From Methylopila turkensis (GTDB lineage Bacteria; Pseudomonadota; Alphaproteobacteria; Rhizobiales; Methylopilaceae): DNA of 64,000 nucleotides. The translations under genes and the position numbers were made by a program. The stretch covers positions 310,001 to 374,000 of the forward strand of contig NZ_BSFL01000001.1 of assembly GCF_027922325.1 (NCBI RefSeq), in the 5' to 3' direction. Below the pieces are notes generated by a model that saw only the letters and a list, made by a program, of their open reading frames with translations, ran no database searches and was not told the DNA's origin. This document shows positions 1-9,944 of this stretch, piece by piece (position 1 is the first letter of the stretch; each line of letters opens with the position of its first letter).

Positions 1-47
1 GATCGCAGACTGAACTTAGAGCAAAAAAGAGCACGCGGAGGCGCGAC

Positions 48-377
48 ATGGCCTATGTTTCGCATGGTGCGTATCGTTCGTATTCCCTCGATCGCCGCTT
101 CGTTGCGCGTCCGGCGGTCACGTCGTGGACGGCGGCTGGAGCGTTCGTCGCCGTGATCGGCGCGATCGCGCTCCTGACGCTCTCGGCAGGCGCGCAGCAT
201 GCGTCAACCGGCAAGGGCGACCGGCTCGCGTCCCCGGTCGTCGCGACGACCCAGGCGACCTCCGCCGCCATCCCCAACGGAGTCGTGACGAACGTTTCGT
301 CCCGGACCACGACGGTCGCCAAGGGCGCGGCGTCGTCGTTCCATCCCGCGTCGCCCTACGCGCAGGACTTCAAATGA
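48..377 (+). CDS. Small single-pass membrane protein, unknown function
   Basis: A 109-residue protein preceded by a good ribosome site (GGAGG at 37-41, six bases before the ATG). The N-terminus is basic and tyrosine-rich, one hydrophobic segment spans about residues 26-48, and the rest is a low-complexity Ala/Thr/Ser/Val tail that would lie outside the membrane. I do not recognise a family. It lies upstream of nepR on the same strand with a 168-base gap, so it may or may not share regulation with the stress locus. Coding is supported by the ribosome site and the membrane segment only. Confidence 0.55.
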   Translation: MAYVSHGAYRSYSLDRRFVARPAVTSWTAAGAFVAVIGAIALLTLSAGAQHASTGKGDRLASPVVATTQATSAAIPNGVVTNVSSRTTTVAKGAASSFHPASPYAQDFK

Positions 378-545
378 ACATTCGCCCTGGAGCATGCGGT
401 GTAGCGCTCTAGGTGTGTATTGTGCTGACCACGCAAGCGCGCGGCGATTTGGCTTATGGAATATTGACGTTTATGCGCCATTTCGGCTGATGGCGCCTAC
501 CGATCTAGATCCGGCGGCCGGCGGGCTCCGCCGAGGGACCATGAA

Positions 546-749
546 ATGAGTGAACGAAAGACCGCAGAGACGGAGGTGGATCAAGATGTGCAGGCGCATA
601 TCGGCCGCCAGCTTCGTGCGGGATATGTCGACATTTTGAATCAGCCTGTGCCGGACCGATTTCTCGAATTGCTGGCCGAGCTCGACAAGGCGCAGGGCGC
701 TGCGGAGCGGCCGGACGACGACGACATTCGTCAGAATGGCTCTCGATGA
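546..749 (+). CDS. nepR: Anti-sigma factor NepR
   Basis: A 67-residue protein with the NepR core at about residues 20-48 (IGRQLRAGYVDILNQPVPDR followed by FLELLAELD), the helix-loop-helix that clamps EcfG sigma factors. In the general stress response of Alphaproteobacteria NepR holds EcfG inactive until phosphorylated PhyR binds NepR. GAGGG at 533-537 precedes the start. Its stop overlaps the ecfG start as ATGA (746-749), so the two are translationally coupled. PhyR, usually a close neighbour, is absent from the visible sequence and may lie left of base 1. I found no clear EcfG-type promoter (GGAAC-N16/17-CGTT) in the 168 bases upstream. Confidence 0.93.
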   Translation: MSERKTAETEVDQDVQAHIGRQLRAGYVDILNQPVPDRFLELLAELDKAQGAAERPDDDDIRQNGSR

Positions 750-1297
750 CTGCGGCGCCTCCGCGGCCGCCGCGCGACGAGCTTGTCACCCATATCCCAA
801 GCCTTCGCGCTTTCGCAGTGTCGCTGTCCGGCCAGGTCGACCGGGCTGACGATCTCGTCCAGGAGACCTTGGTCAAGGCGTGGCGAAACCTCTCGAGCTT
901 CACCGAGGGGACCAACATGCGGGCGTGGCTCTTCACGATCCTGCGCAACGTCTACATCTCGGACATCCGCCGCCGCCGTCGGGAGGTTCAGGACACAGAC
1001 GGCGTTTTCGCCGAGAGCGTGTCCGTGCCCCCGCAGCAGAACGGCCACATGGATCTCGCGGACTTCAAGGCCGCGCTGGCCGATCTGCCCGAAGAGCAGC
1101 GCGAGGCGTTGATCCTGATCGGCGCAGCCGAATTCTCTTACGAGGAGGCGGCGGAAATCTCGAACTGCGCCGTCGGCACGGTGAAGAGCCGCGTCAACCG
1201 CGCACGCAACGCGCTGGCGAAGAAGCTCAACATCGATACGTCCGAAATCGGGCTGGAGCCGACCCTGCGCGCAGCGTTGGGGTCTTCCGTAGGGTAG
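746..1297 (+). CDS. ecfG: EcfG-family sigma factor of the general stress response
   Basis: A 183-residue ECF sigma factor. Region 2 lies at about residues 20-80 (DDLVQETLVKAWRNL, then MRAWLFTILRNVYISDIRRR) and region 4 at about 110-160 (LADLPEEQREALILIGAAEF, then a helix-turn-helix ending VGTVKSRVNRARNAL). Coupling to nepR and the GAAEFSYEEAAEI-type region 4 place it in the EcfG (ECF15) group, which recruits RNA polymerase to stress promoters. It is the last gene of the nepR pair; a kinase gene follows after 43 bases on the same strand. The paralogue set of this genome is unknown, so it may be one of several EcfG proteins. Confidence 0.92.
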   Translation: MTAAPPRPPRDELVTHIPSLRAFAVSLSGQVDRADDLVQETLVKAWRNLSSFTEGTNMRAWLFTILRNVYISDIRRRRREVQDTDGVFAESVSVPPQQNGHMDLADFKAALADLPEEQREALILIGAAEFSYEEAAEISNCAVGTVKSRVNRARNALAKKLNIDTSEIGLEPTLRAALGSSVG

Positions 1298-1340
1298 TTG
1301 ACGGCCGGCGCACCCTCTCCTGCGCCGTCGCGGTGATGTC

Positions 1341-2696
1341 GTGTTGAAGACGCTGCGCGCGAACATCGCGCTTCTCCTGATCGCAGCCAATTTGCCCGTG
1401 ATCGCGCTCGCGGTCTGGATCGGCGTGCGCGATTTCAGGGCTGCCGACCTTGCCGATCGCGACCGGCTTGTGCAGGCCGCCGAGCTGGTCGCGGCGCGCG
1501 CCACCGCGTTTCCCGTCGCCCGCGAGCCGTTGTCGGAACAGGCGCGTCGGGTCATCTTCCAGGACCGCGGCTCGCGGGCGATGATCTCGGTCGCGATCCT
1601 AGACGCCGACGGCCGGGTGATCGCGGAGGACGCCGAGGCCCCGCTTGGCGGCCGATGGCTGCCGGCCGGCGCCCTTCCGGACAAGCGCCTCCCCTCCGAC
1701 GAACGCATCCTGAAAGGCCGCGGCGCGGATGGCCGCGCTTACCGCTACGCCGTGGCGCCGATCGAAAGCGCGGCCGCGCGGGTCGTCGTCGCGACGCCCT
1801 TCGATTTCACGGGCCGCAGCCAGACCCAGTGGCTTCTGCTCGCGCTCGGCCTTCCAGCTTTGATGAGCCTGCTCTGCGTCGGTTTGGTCCTGTTCGGGAT
1901 CGAGCGCTTCGTGCTGCGCTGGATTCGCGCGCTCCGGGTCACCGCCGAGGCCTATCAGGGCGGCCGGCTCGATGTGAAGGCCACCAAGCTCGACGGCGCC
2001 CCGGCCGAGCTGGCGCGACTCGGAGACGCGCTCGACGCCATGTCGGCCCGCGTCGACGAGCGCTCCAACGCGCTGCAGGCCGCCGTCGCCGACCGCGACA
2101 CGCTTCTGCGCGAGCTCCATCACCGGGTGAAGAACAACTTCCAGATGATCGCGAGCCTGCTCGCGCTCCAGCGCCAGGAGGCGCCTCAGTCGCTGTCCGC
2201 CGTGCTGCGCGCTCCGGAAGACCGCGTCCGCGCCATGGCCGCCGCCTACAAGGCGTCCTACGCCCGCGGCGAGATCGGTCATGTGGACGTCGCCACGCTG
2301 GTGCGCGACGTGGCGCTGCAGGCGCGCGATGTGGGCTCCGAACGCGCGTTCGACGTGTCCGTCACGGTCGCGAACGACATCGGCGAGATCGACCTCGACC
2401 GGGCGGTGTCCGTCGCGCTGCTGTCGATGGAGCTGCTCACCGCGGCCGGCGCCGCCGGCTCCACCGCCGCCGTCAGCGTGTCGCCGTGCGAGGACGGCCG
2501 CATGATGCTGAGGATCGCTGCCGACGCGCCGGGATGGCTGCCGGCGACCGGCCTGTCGATGCGCCTGATCCGCGCCTACGCCGACCAGCTCTCGAGCGCC
2601 ATCGAGGACGACGGCGCGGGCGTCGTGGCCTTCGCTTTCGCGCCGGCGTCCGACAAGCCCTCCATCGGCATGAAGCCCCGTCAGGCGACCGGCTGA
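1341..2696 (+). CDS. Membrane HWE/HisKA_2-type sensor kinase with degenerate ATP-binding domain
   Basis: A 451-residue GTG-started protein. Two membrane segments (about residues 9-28 and 163-187) flank a periplasmic sensor region, followed by a HAMP-like linker and the HisKA_2 phosphoacceptor motif ELHHRVKNNFQMI (His260/261). Such kinases phosphorylate PhyR-like regulators, and the position after nepR-ecfG fits. The C-terminal domain aligns with HATPase_c, but the N-box is MELLTAAGAAGS from residue 363: the metal-binding Asn is Met, the second Asn is Ala, and the usual Lys-His pair is Ala-Ala. A DxGxG motif is also missing. It may act as a phosphatase, a phosphoacceptor or a pure sensor rather than an autokinase. 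The HisKA_2 assignment is firm; the partner is inferred. Confidence 0.85.
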   Translation: MLKTLRANIALLLIAANLPVIALAVWIGVRDFRAADLADRDRLVQAAELVAARATAFPVAREPLSEQARRVIFQDRGSRAMISVAILDADGRVIAEDAEAPLGGRWLPAGALPDKRLPSDERILKGRGADGRAYRYAVAPIESAAARVVVATPFDFTGRSQTQWLLLALGLPALMSLLCVGLVLFGIERFVLRWIRALRVTAEAYQGGRLDVKATKLDGAPAELARLGDALDAMSARVDERSNALQAAVADRDTLLRELHHRVKNNFQMIASLLALQRQEAPQSLSAVLRAPEDRVRAMAAAYKASYARGEIGHVDVATLVRDVALQARDVGSERAFDVSVTVANDIGEIDLDRAVSVALLSMELLTAAGAAGSTAAVSVSPCEDGRMMLRIAADAPGWLPATGLSMRLIRAYADQLSSAIEDDGAGVVAFAFAPASDKPSIGMKPRQATG

Positions 2697-2755
2697 GGCC
2701 GCGGCGCCGGCCCGCCCGCTTGCGGGGCCGCGGCGCCTCGGCGTAAGCAGCGCGG

Positions 2756-4570
2756 ATGGCTCCTCCTCCCCTGCTTCTCCTCAAGGACATCCGCCTCACC
2801 TTCGGCGGCTCCCCGCTGCTCGACGGCGCAGAGATCTCGGTCTCGGCCGGCGAACGCCTCGGCCTCGTCGGCCGAAACGGCTCGGGCAAGTCGACGCTGC
2901 TGAAGATCGCGGCCGGCCTCGTCGAGGCCGACGACGGTGCGCGCTTCGTGCAGCCCGGCGCGACCATCCGCTACCTGCCGCAGGAGCCCGACCTCTCCGG
3001 CTTCGCCACCACCCGCGCCTATGTGGAGGCGGGGCTCGCGCCCGGCGACGACGAGCATCGCGCGTCCTACCTGCTGATGGCGCTCGGCCTCACCGGCGAT
3101 GAAGCGCCCGCCACCCTGTCGGGAGGCGAGGCGCGGCGCGCCGCGCTCGCCCGCACGCTCGCGCCCGAGCCGGACATCCTGCTGCTGGACGAGCCCACCA
3201 ATCATCTCGACCTGCCCGCGATCGAATGGCTCGAAGCCGAGCTGAAATCGTCGCGCTCCGCGCTGGTGTTGATCAGCCATGACCGACGCTTCCTCGAGAA
3301 CCTGACCCGCGCCACGCTCTGGCTCGACCGCGGCCGAACCCGCAAGCTCGAGAAGGGGTTCGGCGCCTTCGAGGCCTGGCGCGACGAACAGCTCGCGCAG
3401 GAGGAGCTCGAGCGTCACAAGCTCGACCGCCAGATCGAGCGCGAGAAGGACTGGCTGCGCTACGGCGTCACCGCCCGGCGCAAGCGCAACATGGGCCGGC
3501 TGCGGGCGCTCGACGATCTGCGCGAAAAGCGGCGGACGCAGCGCAAGGCGCAAGGGTCCGTCCAGCTCACCGTGACGGAGGGCGCGACCTCCGGCGCGCT
3601 GGTCGTGGAGGCGAAGCGCGTCTCGAAGGCCTATGACGGCCGTCCCATCGTGGCGGATTTCTCGACCCGCATCGCCCGCGGCGACCGCATCGGGCTCGTC
3701 GGAGCCAACGGCGCCGGCAAGACCACTCTGCTCAATCTGCTCACCGGAGCGCTCGCGCCCGACGACGGCGTGATCCGGGTGGGCGCCAATGTCGAGATCG
3801 CGACCCTCGACCAGAAGCGCGCCAGCCTCGACCCCTCGACCACGCTGCGCGACGCGCTGACCCATGGCCGCGGCGACACGGTCGAGGTCGGCGGCCAGAC
3901 CAAGCACGTCGTGTCCTACATGAAGGACTTCCTGTTCGACCCCGAGCAGGCGGGCTCGCCGCTCTCCGCCCTCTCCGGCGGCGAGCGCGGCCGGCTGCTG
4001 CTCGCCCGCGCGCTGGCGCAGCGGTCCAACCTGCTGGTGCTGGACGAGCCGACCAACGACCTTGATCTGGAGACGCTGGATCTGCTCCAGGAGATGATCG
4101 GCGAGTACCCCGGAACGGTGATCCTCGTCAGCCACGACCGGGATTTCCTCGACCGCACCGTCGACGCCGTCATCGCCTCCGAAGGCGGCGGCCGCTGGCA
4201 GGAATACGCCGGCGGCTACGCCGACATGATCGCCCAGCGCGGCCGCGGGGTGGACGCGCGCGGGCCGGCCGCGGCGACGGCGTCCGAGAAGCCGAAGCCC
4301 GCGGCCTCCGCCGCCCCGCCGACGGCGCGAAAGAAACTGTCATTCAAGGACCAGCACGCGCTCGACACGCTGCCGAAGCGCATCGAGGAGCTGGAGGCGG
4401 AAATCGCCCGGCTCGCCGCGAAGCTCGCCGATCCGCAGCTTTACGCCAGGGACCCGAAGGCCTCCGCGAAGACGAGCGACGACCTCGCGAAGGTTGAGAC
4501 GGAGAAGGCCGCGGCGGAGGAGCGCTGGCTGGAGCTTGAGATGATGCGCGAGGAGTTGGCGGCGGGGTGA
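2756..4570 (+). CDS. ABC-F family ATPase, Uup-like
   Basis: A 604-residue soluble protein with two ABC ATPase domains and no membrane segments. The first has Walker A GRNGSGKST, signature LSGGEARR and Walker B ILLLDEPTNHLD. An arginine-rich linker follows. The second has GANGAGKTT, LSGGERGR and LVLDEPTNDLD. The C-terminal 75 residues form a charged coiled coil like that of Uup, a branch of the ABC-F proteins that act on ribosomes or DNA branch structures rather than transport. Length and architecture match Uup; the exact orthology is not provable here. The next gene starts 22 bases downstream on the same strand. Confidence 0.9.
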   Translation: MAPPPLLLLKDIRLTFGGSPLLDGAEISVSAGERLGLVGRNGSGKSTLLKIAAGLVEADDGARFVQPGATIRYLPQEPDLSGFATTRAYVEAGLAPGDDEHRASYLLMALGLTGDEAPATLSGGEARRAALARTLAPEPDILLLDEPTNHLDLPAIEWLEAELKSSRSALVLISHDRRFLENLTRATLWLDRGRTRKLEKGFGAFEAWRDEQLAQEELERHKLDRQIEREKDWLRYGVTARRKRNMGRLRALDDLREKRRTQRKAQGSVQLTVTEGATSGALVVEAKRVSKAYDGRPIVADFSTRIARGDRIGLVGANGAGKTTLLNLLTGALAPDDGVIRVGANVEIATLDQKRASLDPSTTLRDALTHGRGDTVEVGGQTKHVVSYMKDFLFDPEQAGSPLSALSGGERGRLLLARALAQRSNLLVLDEPTNDLDLETLDLLQEMIGEYPGTVILVSHDRDFLDRTVDAVIASEGGGRWQEYAGGYADMIAQRGRGVDARGPAAATASEKPKPAASAAPPTARKKLSFKDQHALDTLPKRIEELEAEIARLAAKLADPQLYARDPKASAKTSDDLAKVETEKAAAEERWLELEMMREELAAG

Positions 4571-4592
4571 GGCCCGCTTCCGGAACGCTGAG

Positions 4593-5408
<816 letters not shown>

Positions 5409-5478
5409 GCACAGCTACGGATTGCGCAAACGCGTCGCCGCGCGACAGTGTCGACCTGGATCTCCGGGGGAGGGTGTC

Positions 5479-5766
5479 ATGCGCATGAGGACGCCAGGAT
5501 CGCGGCGGGCGCTGGCCGTCGCCATCGCTCTGCTCGCGGGCGCGACGATGGCCGAGGCGGGCCACACTAAGATCAAGCGAAAGGACGGCTCCAGGGTGGA
5601 CATCGTGACGACCGGAAACGGCACGATCGCCAAGACCTACGATCCGTCAGGCAAGCTTACGGGCAAGAATACGCACTCCGATCTCAGCCTGCAGGCCGGC
5701 CATCAGGAGGCGATCCGGCTCTACTCCAAGCCCGGCGACGCGGTGTCGACCGACTGGAGCCAATAA
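5479..5766 (+). CDS. Small exported protein, unknown function
   Basis: A 95-residue protein. I chose the ATG at 5479 because a strong ribosome site (GGGGGAGGG, 5466-5474) stands just before it and a signal peptide follows directly (basic MRMRTPGSRR, then a hydrophobic run ending ATMAEAG). A longer in-frame start at 5422 would bury the signal peptide. The mature part is short, polar and begins HTKIKRKDGS. No family recognised. It converges with recQ, whose stop lies eight bases away. Confidence 0.65.
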   Translation: MRMRTPGSRRALAVAIALLAGATMAEAGHTKIKRKDGSRVDIVTTGNGTIAKTYDPSGKLTGKNTHSDLSLQAGHQEAIRLYSKPGDAVSTDWSQ

Positions 5767-5773
5767 TCGCCGG

Positions 5774-7609
5774 TCATCCGCCGTTCAGCGCCTTGAGGAA
5801 CACGTCCCCGAACGCGTCGAGCTTGGCCGCGCCGACGCCCTTGACCTTGGCGAGCGCCTGCGGCGTCCGCGGCTTGACGGCCGCCATCTCCACCAGCGTG
5901 CGGTCGGCGAAGATCACGTAGGCCGGCACGGCGCGGGCGATCGCGAGCTCGCGGCGGAGCGCCTTGAGGCGGCCGAGCAATTCGCCGTCCACGCCGTCGA
6001 AGCCCACGCTCTCAGCCGTCATGCGGCGGCGCTCGCGCTTTTTTTCCTTGGGCTTGGCGATCATCACGCCCTCGGCGCCGTCGAGGATGCGCCCGCCCTT
6101 CGGCGTGAGCTGGAGCCCGCCATAGGCGCCGGCCTCGACCTTCAGCGCGCCGAGCGCCACCAGTTGCCGCACGACGCCCCGCCACTCGGCCGCCGGCCGG
6201 TCGGCGCCCTTGCCGAAGCCCGGCAGCCGGTCATGGCCGCGCGCCGTCACGGTCTCGGACAGGTGGCCGACCGCCAGCGCCACGATGTGGGCCGCGCCGA
6301 AGCGCTCGCCGGTCGCGGCGACGAGGCCGAGCAGCAGCCGCGCCTCGCGCGCGCCGTCGATCACGTCGGGCGGGTCGAGGCAGGTGTCGCAGTTGCCGCA
6401 AGGGCCGGTGGTCTCGCCGAAATAGGCGAGCAGCGTCTGGCGCCGGCAGGAGGTCGTCTCGCAGAAGCCCACGAGCGCGTCGAGGCGGCGCGCCTCGACC
6501 CGTTTGCGCTCGTCGTCGCTGTCCTGCTCGTCGATGAAGCGGCGTCGGGTGCGCACGTCTTCGAGGCCATAGAACATCAGGGCCTCTGCGGGCGCGCCGT
6601 CGCGGCCGGCGCGGCCGATCTCCTGGTAGTAGGCCTCGAGCGACCCCGGAATGTCGCCGTGGACGACGTAGCGGACGTCCGACTTGTCGATGCCCATGCC
6701 GAAGGCGACGGTCGCGACCATGACGACGCCAGGCTCGGCCAGGAACGCCTCCTGCGCAGCCGAGCGTTCGGAGGCCTCCATGCCGGCGTGATAGGCGAGC
6801 GCGTTGACGCCTGCGTCACGGAGCCTGGCCGCGGTCTCCTCGACCTTCTTGCGCGACAGCCGATAGACGACGCCGCTCAAGCCCGGCCGCGACGTGACGT
6901 AGCGCTCGATCGCCGTGCCGACGTCCCGCTTCTCGGCGACCGAGATCGCGATGTTGGGCCGGTCGAAGCCCGCCACGAAGCTCTCGGCGCGGCCGGCGAA
7001 CAGCTTGTCCAGAATGTCGGCGCGGGTGCCGTCGTCCGCGGTCGCGGTCAGCGCCACCAGCCGCGCCTCGGGCAGCGCCTCGCGCAGCCGGCCGAGCGTC
7101 AGGTATTCCGCGCGGAAGCTGTGGCCCCATTGCGAGATGCAGTGCGCCTCGTCGATCGCGACCAGCGACACCGGCAGACGGCCGAGAGCGCCGAGCATGC
7201 GGTCGGTCATCAGCCGCTCCGGCGCCATGTAGACGATCTTCGCCTCGCCCGAGGCGACCCGCCGCCATGAGGCGACGTTTTCGTCACGCGATTTCGCGGA
7301 GTGGATCGCCTCGGCGCAGACGCCGTCGAGCCGGAGGCCCGCCACCTGGTCGTCCATCAGCGCGATCAGCGGCGAGACCACGACCGCGAGCCCGCCCTTC
7401 ACCAGCGCCGGCACCTGATAGCACAGCGACTTGCCGGCGCCGGTCGGCATCACGGCGAGCACATCGCGGCCGGCGAGCAGCGCGTCGATCACCCGTTCCT
7501 GACCGGGGCGAAACTCGTCGAAGCCGAAAGCGGTCTTCAGCACGCGCCGCTTCTCCGCCTCAAGGGCGGGCGGCAGGGCGGGCGGGCGCAGCTCGATCGT
7601 GTCGGACAC
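5774..7609 (-). CDS. recQ: ATP-dependent DNA helicase RecQ
   Basis: A 611-residue superfamily 2 helicase that unwinds DNA 3' to 5' in recombination and repair. Domains in order: Q-motif region FGFDEFRPGQERVI (about residue 29), Walker A MPTGAGKS, DEAH box DEAHCISQWGHSFR, helicase C motifs (YYQEIGRAGRDG), a zinc-binding segment with the CRRQ-x-CGNC-x-C pattern near residue 385, a winged helix, and a C-terminal HRDC domain (about 530-605). The start is GTG. Length matches E. coli RecQ (609 residues). It converges with the upstream small exported protein and is followed, in its own upstream direction, by manC on the same strand. Confidence 0.95.
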   Translation of the reverse strand: MSDTIELRPPALPPALEAEKRRVLKTAFGFDEFRPGQERVIDALLAGRDVLAVMPTGAGKSLCYQVPALVKGGLAVVVSPLIALMDDQVAGLRLDGVCAEAIHSAKSRDENVASWRRVASGEAKIVYMAPERLMTDRMLGALGRLPVSLVAIDEAHCISQWGHSFRAEYLTLGRLREALPEARLVALTATADDGTRADILDKLFAGRAESFVAGFDRPNIAISVAEKRDVGTAIERYVTSRPGLSGVVYRLSRKKVEETAARLRDAGVNALAYHAGMEASERSAAQEAFLAEPGVVMVATVAFGMGIDKSDVRYVVHGDIPGSLEAYYQEIGRAGRDGAPAEALMFYGLEDVRTRRRFIDEQDSDDERKRVEARRLDALVGFCETTSCRRQTLLAYFGETTGPCGNCDTCLDPPDVIDGAREARLLLGLVAATGERFGAAHIVALAVGHLSETVTARGHDRLPGFGKGADRPAAEWRGVVRQLVALGALKVEAGAYGGLQLTPKGGRILDGAEGVMIAKPKEKKRERRRMTAESVGFDGVDGELLGRLKALRRELAIARAVPAYVIFADRTLVEMAAVKPRTPQALAKVKGVGAAKLDAFGDVFLKALNGG

Positions 7610-7712
7610 CCCCTGTGGTTACGCGATTCGCCGCCGCTGCGGGACGCCGGGCACGGCCGTCGTCCCCAACTCCCGGCCTGCGCTCATGCGATCGGCCCGC
7701 CGGGCCGGGCCG

Positions 7713-9128
7713 TCAGCCGCGGCGGTAATCGTCGTCGACGCGGATGATGTCGTCCTCGCCGAGATAGCTGCCGGACTGCACCTCGATCAGCTCAAGCGGG
7801 ATGACGCCGGGGTTCTCGAGCCGGTGCGTCACGCCGAGCGGCACGTAGACGGACTCGTTTTCGCGCAGCAGGCGGGTCTCGTCGCCGATCGTCACCTTCG
7901 CGGTGCCCCGCACCACGATCCAGTGCTCGGCGCGGTGCACGTGGCTCTGCAGCGACAGCCGGCGCTTGGGCTTGACCGTGATGCGCTTGACCTGGAAGCG
8001 CGCCCCGTCGTCGAGGATCTGATACGAGCCCCACGGCCGATGCACCAGCGAGGCCGAGGTCGCGGTCGGCTCGCCGCGCGCGGTCAGCGCCGCCACCATC
8101 GCCTTCACCTCGTCGGTGCGCTCGCGCGTGGTGACGAGCACCGCGTCCTGCGTCGCCACCACCACGACGTCGTCGACGCCGACCACGGCGGTGAGATGCT
8201 TGTCGGAACGAACGTAGCAGTTGGTGCTGCCGATCGCGGCGGTCGGTCCGATCAGCGCGTTGCCGTCGGCGTCGCGCGACGCGATCTCCCAGAGCGCCGA
8301 CCAGCTGCCGACGTCGGACCAGCCGAAGGCGCCCGGCGTCACCGCCATCAGCGGCGTCTTCTCCATCACGGCGAAGTCGATCGACTTCGCCTCGGCCAGC
8401 GCGAAGCTGTCCGGGTCGAGCCGCAGGAAATCGAGGTCCTGCCTGGCGCCATCGGCCGCGGCGACCGCCGGCCCCGCGATTCCCGGCGCGAGCCGTTCAA
8501 GCTCGTCCAGCAGCGTCTGCGCGCGCGTCAGGAAGTTGCCGGAGTTCCACAGGCAGCCCTCGGCGATCAGCCGCTCGGCGACCTCCCGGGCCGGCTTCTC
8601 CACGAAGGCCGCGACCGCGCTGACGCCGAACGCGCCCTCGAGCGGAGCGCCCGGTCGTATGTAGCCGTATTTCGAGGTCGGCTCGGTCGGCTCGATGCCG
8701 AAGGCGACGATGCGGCCGGCCTCGGCCGCCGGCAGGCCGCGGGCGAGCGCCTCGAGAAAGCCCGGCTCGTCCAGCACCACATGGTCGGAGGCGAGCGCGA
8801 GCACGGCGGCCTCCGGATCGCGCAGCGCCGCCAGCCGGACCGCGGCGCCCAGCGCCGCTCCGGAATCCCGGCGCGCCGGCTCCAGCGCGATCGTCGCGCG
8901 CGAGCCGATCTGCGCGAGCTGCTCGGCTACGATGAAACGGTGCTCGGCGTTGGTGACGACGATCGGCGCGTCGAACCGCGCCGGGTCCGCGACCCGCAGG
9001 GCCGTCGCCTGCAGCATGGTGCGATCGCCGGCAAGCGGCAGGAACTGCTTGGGGTAGCTCTCGCGCGAGGCCGGCCACAGCCGCGAGCCCGTCCCGCCGC
9101 ACAGGATGATGGGTATGACCTTCGTCAT
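7713..9128 (-). CDS. manC: Mannose-1-phosphate guanylyltransferase / mannose-6-phosphate isomerase
   Basis: A 471-residue type II bifunctional enzyme supplying GDP-mannose for polysaccharides. The N-terminal nucleotidyltransferase carries the signature CGGTGSRLWPASRESYPKQF at residues 10-29. The C-terminal cupin isomerase domain includes RPWGSYQILDDG and the metal-binding pattern SLQSHVHRAEHWIVVRGTA, with PLGVTHRLEN after it. Length matches ManC/AlgA/XanB. Neighbouring genes are not polysaccharide genes, so it stands alone. Whether the isomerase half is active cannot be judged, but its ligand residues are present. Confidence 0.93.
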   Translation of the reverse strand: MTKVIPIILCGGTGSRLWPASRESYPKQFLPLAGDRTMLQATALRVADPARFDAPIVVTNAEHRFIVAEQLAQIGSRATIALEPARRDSGAALGAAVRLAALRDPEAAVLALASDHVVLDEPGFLEALARGLPAAEAGRIVAFGIEPTEPTSKYGYIRPGAPLEGAFGVSAVAAFVEKPAREVAERLIAEGCLWNSGNFLTRAQTLLDELERLAPGIAGPAVAAADGARQDLDFLRLDPDSFALAEAKSIDFAVMEKTPLMAVTPGAFGWSDVGSWSALWEIASRDADGNALIGPTAAIGSTNCYVRSDKHLTAVVGVDDVVVVATQDAVLVTTRERTDEVKAMVAALTARGEPTATSASLVHRPWGSYQILDDGARFQVKRITVKPKRRLSLQSHVHRAEHWIVVRGTAKVTIGDETRLLRENESVYVPLGVTHRLENPGVIPLELIEVQSGSYLGEDDIIRVDDDYRRG

Positions 9129-9203
9129 GCTCGCGCTGCCCCCGTCCGCGCCCGCCGTCCGGCGGCCCCGACCCCACCATCCACGAACACTTTAAAATCG
9201 CGG

Positions 9204-9647
9204 TCAATCGTCCGAGAGATGCGACGGCAACGCCAGGATCAGCGCCGAGAGGTCAGGCTCGACGACGGCGGCCGCGGCCTCGGGAACAGAAAACCAGCGC
9301 CGCTCGCGCTCGTCCTTCTCCGGCCAGTCCGTCAGCTCCTCCGTCACCCGTAGCGGAAACACGCCGACGCGACAGGGACGGTCGGCGCCGAACGCCATCC
9401 TCTTCACATACTCGAACTGGCCAACCTCCGGCAGCGCGTCGCCGTGGAGCCCGGCTTCTTCGAACGCCTCACGCCTCGCGGCGTAGACCGGCGTGCGGCC
9501 CTTCATCGGCCACCCCTTCGGGATGATCCAGCGCCGGGTCTCGCGCGTGGTCACCAGCAGCACCTCGACGCCGCCCGCGGCTTCCCTGAACGGGAGCGCC
9601 CCGTATTGCTGCCGGACCTTCTTCGCGAGCTTAGCGCGCTTAGCCAT
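9204..9647 (-). CDS. Nudix hydrolase
   Basis: A 147-residue protein beginning MAKRAKLAKKVRQQYGALPF. The longer open frame to 10388 is discarded because its upstream part is low-complexity and overlaps real genes. The Nudix box runs GWPMKGRTPVYAARREAF, then EEAGL, matching GX5EX7REUXEEXGU except that the first Glu (position 7) is Arg; the REXXEE core that binds metal is intact. Fit is best with the short DIPP-like Nudix enzymes of Hyphomicrobiales, which cleave diphosphoinositol or dinucleoside polyphosphates. Substrate is not known. The 297 bases to the next gene (9648-9944) show no convincing feature. Confidence 0.85.
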   Translation of the reverse strand: MAKRAKLAKKVRQQYGALPFREAAGGVEVLLVTTRETRRWIIPKGWPMKGRTPVYAARREAFEEAGLHGDALPEVGQFEYVKRMAFGADRPCRVGVFPLRVTEELTDWPEKDERERRWFSVPEAAAAVVEPDLSALILALPSHLSDD

Positions 9648-9944
9648 TCCCGGGGAGATCCCTTCCCAATCCGCGGTCCCCGCAAGAGAACGCGGAACCC
9701 GAGACATAGGGTCCCACAGGCGTTCGGCCTCCTCATGACGACGGATGGCGGTCGGCCCGCCGTCGCCATGGTTCCGAACGCCGGTCGTCGCCCCCTCGAC
9801 CATCCCGCTGACGATATGGGGATTCGCGCTCCGGGTCAGGTCGCGATCGACGCCTTCGCGCCGCCGATCCCCCGCGGTATCGCGCCGGTCGGCCGCGACC
9901 GCGACGCCTAGGTTTCGACCCGCCGCCATGCTAGGCCTCGCGCC

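Noticed and set aside
378..545. Search for an EcfG promoter before nepR
   Set aside because: Only GGAAT-N6-CGTT was found at 458-473, with the wrong spacing.
9493..9738. Plus-strand frame within the Nudix gene
   Set aside because: It is antisense to the conserved Nudix protein and has no independent evidence.
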